From contig NZ_JBHTJV010000010.1 of NCBI RefSeq assembly GCF_042676045.1, positions 145,207 to 209,206 on the forward strand: a stretch of DNA of 64,000 nucleotides, written 5' to 3'. Made by a program: the position numbers and the translations under genes. The notes under the pieces were generated by a model that was not told the origin of the DNA, made no database searches, and was given only the letters and a program-made list of their open reading frames with translations. Positions within the stretch are counted from its first letter, which is position 1, and each line of letters begins with the position of its first letter. This stretch comes from Pseudahrensia aquimaris. GTDB taxonomy: Bacteria > Pseudomonadota > Alphaproteobacteria > Rhizobiales > Rhizobiaceae. This document shows positions 61,301 through 64,000 of this stretch, in pieces.

Positions 61301-64000
61301 CCTTCACCTACACGATTACCGACGCTAACGGCACTGAAAGCCAGGCCACTGTCTCTATCACCGTGCTGGGCGTAAACGATGCACCTTCTGGCACCGACGG
61401 ACAGGCGATCATCGCTGAGGACACGAGCTACACGTTCACAGTCGCCAATTTCGGTTATTCTGATCCGGTTGACGGCACGGACGACGCCTTCAATTCTGTC
61501 TTGCTGACAACAGTTCCAGCCGATGGAACACTAGTCTTCGATGATGGCGTCGCGGCCCCGGTGACGCTATCAGCAGGCGCGAGTGTATCTGTTGCGGATA
61601 TTACTTCCGGCTATCTCACTTTTGTTGCTGCTCCGGATCAAAACAATACATCCACACCGGGCACCAGCTATACTCAGTTCACATTCCAGGTGGTTGATGA
61701 CGGCGGCACAGCGCTTACTGGTGAAGACACCGACCAAAGCCCCAACACGTTTACGATTCTCGTTAATCCAGTAAACGACGCGCCTGATGCGTTTGCTAAC
61801 ACGGTCTCGGCTGACGAAGACGTTGCCACGCCGCTGACGATCACGCCTCCGACGGACATTGATGATGCATCAACGGCGCTGACGGCGACAATCACGCAGG
61901 TTCCGGCTGCTGGCGAAGGCACGATCATGTATACGCCGGACGGTGGCGGTTCTGCCATGCTGGCTGCTGGCGATACGCTGTCGATGAGCGAGCTTGCGAC
62001 GCTGAGCTTCACATCCGCTCCCAACTACAACGGTACGATCACGCCGTTGACTTACACGGTCACGGACGATGAGGGCCTGTCGGATGCTGGCTCCAACGGC
62101 ACGGTCAACATCACACTGGTTCCCGTCAACGACGCGCCCGTGGGCAATGACGATGTTGTGAACGTCACGGAAGATACAGCGACCGCGCTGAACCCGATGG
62201 CACCAACCGATATTGATGATGCTCCTGCCGATCTGACGGTTACGATCACCGCGATCCCGAACGCCACGACGCAGGGCACCGTCACCTACACCGATGCTGG
62301 TGGCGCTACGCAGACGCTTGGCTCAGGCGACGCTCTCACTTTGGCTGAATTCGCAACTCTCTCGTTCACGCCGCTGACTGATTATGACGGTCTGGTCGAT
62401 GCGATCACCTACACCGTCTCCGACGATGACGGCCTGACGGATACAGGCTCCATTGCGATCACGATGGTTCCTGCCAACGACGCGCCTGATGCGTTTACGA
62501 ACACGGTTTCGGCTGACGAAGACGTTGCCACGCCGCTGACGATCACGCCTCCGACGGACATTGATGATGCATCAACGGTGCTGACGGCGACAATCACGCA
62601 GGTTCCGGCTGCTGGCGAAGGCACGATCACGTATTCGCTCGACGGTGGCGGTTCTGCCACGCTGGCTGCTGGCGATACGCTGTCGATGAGCGAGCTTGCG
62701 ACGCTGAGCTTCACATCCGCTCCCAACTACAACGGTACGATCACGCCGTTGACTTACACGGTCACGGACGATGACGGCCTGTCGGATGCTGGCTCCAACG
62801 GCACGGTCAACATCACACTGGTTCCCGTCAACGACGCGCCCGTGGGCAATGACGATGTTGTGAACGTCACGGAAGATACTGTAACGTTCCTCAATCCAAC
62901 GCCGCCGACAGACGTGGATGACGCCCCAACCAGTTTAACGATCACAATCAATCAAGTGCCCAACGCACTCGTTCAGGGAATTGTGAGCTACACGACATCG
63001 GGTGGCGCGACAGCGACCTTGGCACTTGGCGACACGCTGACACCGGCTGAGTTCAATACTCTTCGGTTCACGCCGATCGCGAATTATGACGGTCTGGTTG
63101 ATACGATCACTTATACCGTCACTGACGATGACAATTTCTCAGATGCAGGCTCAAACGGCTCCATCGCGATCACGTTGGTTGCTGTCAACGATGCGCCGGA
63201 TGCTTTCCTCAACAGCGTCAGTGTCGTCGAAGACACCCCAACGCCTTTGCCAGTCACGCTGCCTACCGATGTTGATGATGCGCTCACAGACCTCACTGTC
63301 ACGATCAATCAGGTTCCAAATCCGCTCACACAAGGCACTGTCACTTACACGCTTGATGGCGGCGGTACAGCGACACTTTCGAGCGGCAGTGTTTTGTCCG
63401 TTACCGAGTTTGATACGCTGAACTTCACGCCAGTTCAGGATTTCTCAGGCTCCATTCCATCGCTCAGATATACTGTACGTGATGATGACAACGCAGCCGA
63501 CCTTGGTTCAAACGGCACGATCAACATCATCATGGTGCCCGTCAATGATGCGCCAGATGCAACCAATGAATCCGTCGATGTAGTCGAAGATACAGCAACC
63601 GCACTCAATCCGACTCCGCCCGTCGATCCCGACGACGCGCCATTGAATCTGTCGATAACCATCACGCAAGTGCCAAACAGTATAACGCAGGGAACTGTCA
63701 CATATCTCAATGGCGGCGTCAGTCAGACGCTCGCTGCAAATGATGTGCTGACTTTGGCTCAGTTCGACACGCTGACCTTTGCTCCGGTCGCAGGCTACAC
63801 TGGCTCAGTCGACAGTATTCTCTACACAGTCGAAGACGATGATAATTTCTCTGACAGCGGATCGAACGGTTCGATCTCTATCGTGATCATCGAATTCAAC
63901 GACGCGCCTGAGGCTTTTGCTGATGTTGTTGGCGTTGCTGAGGAGGGGACGGTTGCGCTTAATGTTACGGCTCCGGTTGATGTTGATGATGTTGCTGCCA
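55399..64000 (+). CDS. giant repeat adhesin with DUF4347 domain, 3' end beyond window
   Basis: An open frame of at least 2867 codons running off the window. After a short basic start comes the LEPRMLLDAAA motif (about residues 31-41), then a DUF4347 domain (about 83-222: IVFIDGNVPDIGTILSEL, IHIFSHGGEGFLSLGNGQL, LIYGCNFGAGEQGQAAAERL). Cadherin/Ig-like modules with NDAP...DED motifs follow, along with a nidogen-like region (about 1192-1377, PIGFDFEFYGQNYSSLFIND), a LamG-like region (about 1730-1917, FELWFSYDPADYSG) and further tandem cadherin-like modules of about 117 residues from about 1990. Such proteins are surface adhesins exported by type I secretion through a C-terminal signal, which here is outside the window. 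The exporter pair at 4744-8056 is a candidate but far away. Confidence 0.92.
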   Translation, partial: MLSTFGKIFRRKAQALETPDRQKPLMRALEPRMLLDAAAVESAEQAADKAVHSEMADLVNVIGDDTLAPEGVALDKADLSRDIVFIDGNVPDIGTILSELDPDVEVHILDLQSDGVGQMADIMDGRTEVAAIHIFSHGGEGFLSLGNGQLTTDTISGSHVESLMRIGASLSEGGDILIYGCNFGAGEQGQAAAERLSQVTGADIAASDDLTGAAEKGGDWDLEVVAGEIQAKSITVEAYGEVLDTFELGTVTAPSVDLQNTRVIATVTYGGIGSTALWANAGTVQTAGGPVAVDIVATVIAESSATDVGVNFGTRDDDEGNTNDPTLDDFRVQIRNGGAATGNTYATENGGTFTQVAENSATIRWEIFEAGTWSVADPAAGVKPAAATVNLTISDIDGGGGLPDSREEIAANLTGLSSYTVQEPTNMNVTNDGTNISVSGTQGQNNEEESWVQFSWGSVNQLDLTYTTHTVNAFYNHDGDGDLVFTNPNTAFATGIDLDSNDSSGATGSNYQTVFLHDGAGSGAPVSIADGDIMVDNDGDRGTSAVITLTNAFAGDDLILDTAVLASLGLTGTVDTSTAGVIQITINGEASTLDYQTAIQSITFQNLNVGFDQTTRQLDVQVFDGAFASGIANTAITFGTIINQPSAVRDIYVGDEDTLLTVPAITGLLANDSDPTNDPITVTGALDSAGNAITVNPVGAATPTVHTLPSGALLTLFADGSLTYDPPADYSGVEFFNYTVEDNTGLSAQSYASINIRGIADAPNVPATIESVVSDEDQNTNTVDLTSTQTDVDGSESLRYLISQIPTGFTLTDGALFFTSASATDIAFLDGWDLTNISLIRPTADNSDEDIVVQLTVESTEPNGSTASSTESVRFNVAAVADAPTLNLNTTAGGGVDVPTPLGPLISATLADADGSETIVSYTFSNFDTGFQLLQNGVPLTPAAGPHTVLAADLATLSLQTTPGFLGVTTVDVVATAEETNAEDDVSLLSANSALGTLSITIDNVDDPVTANPDTGATVSGGTTTITPLTNDVAPDGFDTITLIDGQVPTVGVELTLTSGNGFVTLNADGSVTFRASDTFTGDEVVTYTVADADGDADSSTLTITVNPSWRLTGSTSVAEGSNATYTIEMTGPLTPGQSASVDIALSDIETTNADYADLAAAITAAVATRDDLTFDGTTLTYTANYEGTYSATGGGFTDISGSGTATGLGDEANATAPIGFDFEFYGQNYSSLFINDNGFITFGGSATAWNNTALTSGTVLGGNPTIAVLWDDFNPAAVGEVYYETSGAVGSRTFTAQWDDVAIFGSAATDGGSFQIVLNEADGSINFFYNDVDFDGTNNDQGASATIGVQDGNGIFWQQSFNAANAVASGSSITVQSTAMTPLVIDLGTIEDPTLEADEDFNIALSNATNSGIIAAQDDVTTTITDTNDAPVLNAPVTTGTPVPVTTTLEDTPLVFSAANGNPISIDNPDGNDLSVLLSVSTGILNVTPGSGAIIGSDGTGVVAIQGTQAQVNAALAGLIFTPVADNNGTATLSLLIDDLQGEPNSVVIDTIDIGITAVADTVQDSVVVNATNTVTIPVLNNDTFENVPTNVIATNGANGTVVVNPDNTITYTWTSSATAGSDTFTYTVTSGGVTETETVFVLKYPPAEAEDDTQSTNEDAVINVPAGGVLDNDLTVSVAPTLGYDTIDIANNEWDDASNTFPFTLDPSVTENTSPTTAFTGITSSLVFDGTDGGTATSLNNFGASPGLSASDTTFELWFSYDPADYSGNGAILFETGGGGDGMSIALSDASGGTTGPIDHVLIRFKDGATTVDLLADLEAVVGAGNIAGEFIQVVAAYDKDAVGTDDRLSLYINGNLIDTTTAVGLDDWAGTSGSGLGQSNGSNLPGAFDQFIGEIAIFNVYEASLSDADVKATFDQVAGVTISSYDSTSTLGATVVLNADGSYSYDPTSATALQALQAGDTVVDTFTYTITDANGTESQATVSITVLGVNDAPSGTDGQAIIAEDTSYTFTVANFGYSDPVDGTDDAFNSVLLTTVPADGTLVFDDGVAAPVTLSAGASVSVADITSGYLTFVAAPDQNNTSTPGTSYTQFTFQVVDDGGTALTGEDTDQSPNTFTILVNPVNDAPDAFANTVSADEDVATPLTITPPTDIDDASTALTATITQVPAAGEGTIMYTPDGGGSAMLAAGDTLSMSELATLSFTSAPNYNGTITPLTYTVTDDEGLSDAGSNGTVNITLVPVNDAPVGNDDVVNVTEDTATALNPMAPTDIDDAPADLTVTITAIPNATTQGTVTYTDAGGATQTLGSGDALTLAEFATLSFTPLTDYDGLVDAITYTVSDDDGLTDTGSIAITMVPANDAPDAFTNTVSADEDVATPLTITPPTDIDDASTVLTATITQVPAAGEGTITYSLDGGGSATLAAGDTLSMSELATLSFTSAPNYNGTITPLTYTVTDDDGLSDAGSNGTVNITLVPVNDAPVGNDDVVNVTEDTVTFLNPTPPTDVDDAPTSLTITINQVPNALVQGIVSYTTSGGATATLALGDTLTPAEFNTLRFTPIANYDGLVDTITYTVTDDDNFSDAGSNGSIAITLVAVNDAPDAFLNSVSVVEDTPTPLPVTLPTDVDDALTDLTVTINQVPNPLTQGTVTYTLDGGGTATLSSGSVLSVTEFDTLNFTPVQDFSGSIPSLRYTVRDDDNAADLGSNGTINIIMVPVNDAPDATNESVDVVEDTATALNPTPPVDPDDAPLNLSITITQVPNSITQGTVTYLNGGVSQTLAANDVLTLAQFDTLTFAPVAGYTGSVDSILYTVEDDDNFSDSGSNGSISIVIIEFNDAPEAFADVVGVAEEGTVALNVTAPVDVDDVAA
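61774..62879 (+). repeat. 702-bp higher-order direct repeat inside the adhesin gene
   Basis: The block 61774-62177 recurs almost base for base at 62476-62879 (offset 702 bases = 234 codons, two cadherin-like modules). Shared landmarks are GACGTTGCCACGCCGCTGAC near 61819/62521 and the boundary AACGTCACGGAAGATAC at 62161/62863. The near identity, in contrast to the divergent modules around it, points to recent duplication or gene conversion. Confidence 0.9.

Noticed and set aside
61380..64000. CRISPR-like array because of regular repeats
   Set aside because: Repeats are long, in frame and translate to cadherin-like modules; there are no short repeats with unique spacers and no cas genes.

Overview
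The window looks like a chromosomal stretch of an alphaproteobacterium, most likely Hyphomicrobiales (Rhizobiales) and possibly marine. The grounds are the small basic protein just upstream of murA, the choXWV/betC/betA choline cluster, the SSF-type hybrid histidine kinase and a giant DUF4347 adhesin. Genus and species cannot be set from the sequence alone.

Left chromosomal part (1-11.1 kb): a truncated LuxR-type response regulator convergent with an SSF-PAS-histidine kinase-receiver protein; mscL with a clear terminator; a type I secretion ABC transporter plus HlyD-type adaptor (no TolC in the window); a glycine-zipper lipoprotein; and a divergent pair for hydroxy/sugar-acid metabolism (D-2-hydroxyacid dehydrogenase and a UxaA-family dehydratase).

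Mobile island (about 11.1-39.0 kb): it starts with two tiny ORFs, mobC and a relaxase whose frame is broken at an A7 run. Next is an eight-gene, tightly coupled defence operon: single-TRD HsdS-like protein, hsdM, RhuM, full hsdS, TIGR04141-type protein, dNTP triphosphohydrolase, hsdR and a YgjP/DUF45-type metallopeptidase. Its promoter is bracketed by two matching palindromes, and the likely start codon lies inside one of them. Downstream is a gene-free stretch of nested hairpins ending in a perfect 14-bp terminator stem, a candidate structured RNA. The rest of the island carries parB, ardA, a ROK-family protein, an AT-rich palindrome ahead of an unknown gene, and a chain of overlapping genes leading to a VirD4/TraG-like coupling protein. 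It ends with a large serine recombinase whose reading frame runs through a tRNA-Thr(GGT) gene on the opposite strand. No mating-pore (VirB) genes are present, so this looks like an integrative mobilizable element that would borrow a secretion channel from a helper.

Right chromosomal part (39.1-64 kb): murA; a pyridoxal kinase; LemA and two TPM-domain proteins; YggT; an enolase-superfamily dehydratase with a 3-hydroxyisobutyrate-dehydrogenase-like enzyme; two GNAT acetyltransferases; the choline/choline-sulfate cluster (choXWV divergent from betC-betA); trhO; and the 5' 8.6 kb of a giant repeat adhesin open to the window end. The adhesin is a plausible substrate of a type I secretion system such as the one at 4.7-8.1 kb, although the two are far apart.

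All functional calls rest on motif reading and family knowledge. No database search or alignment was run.
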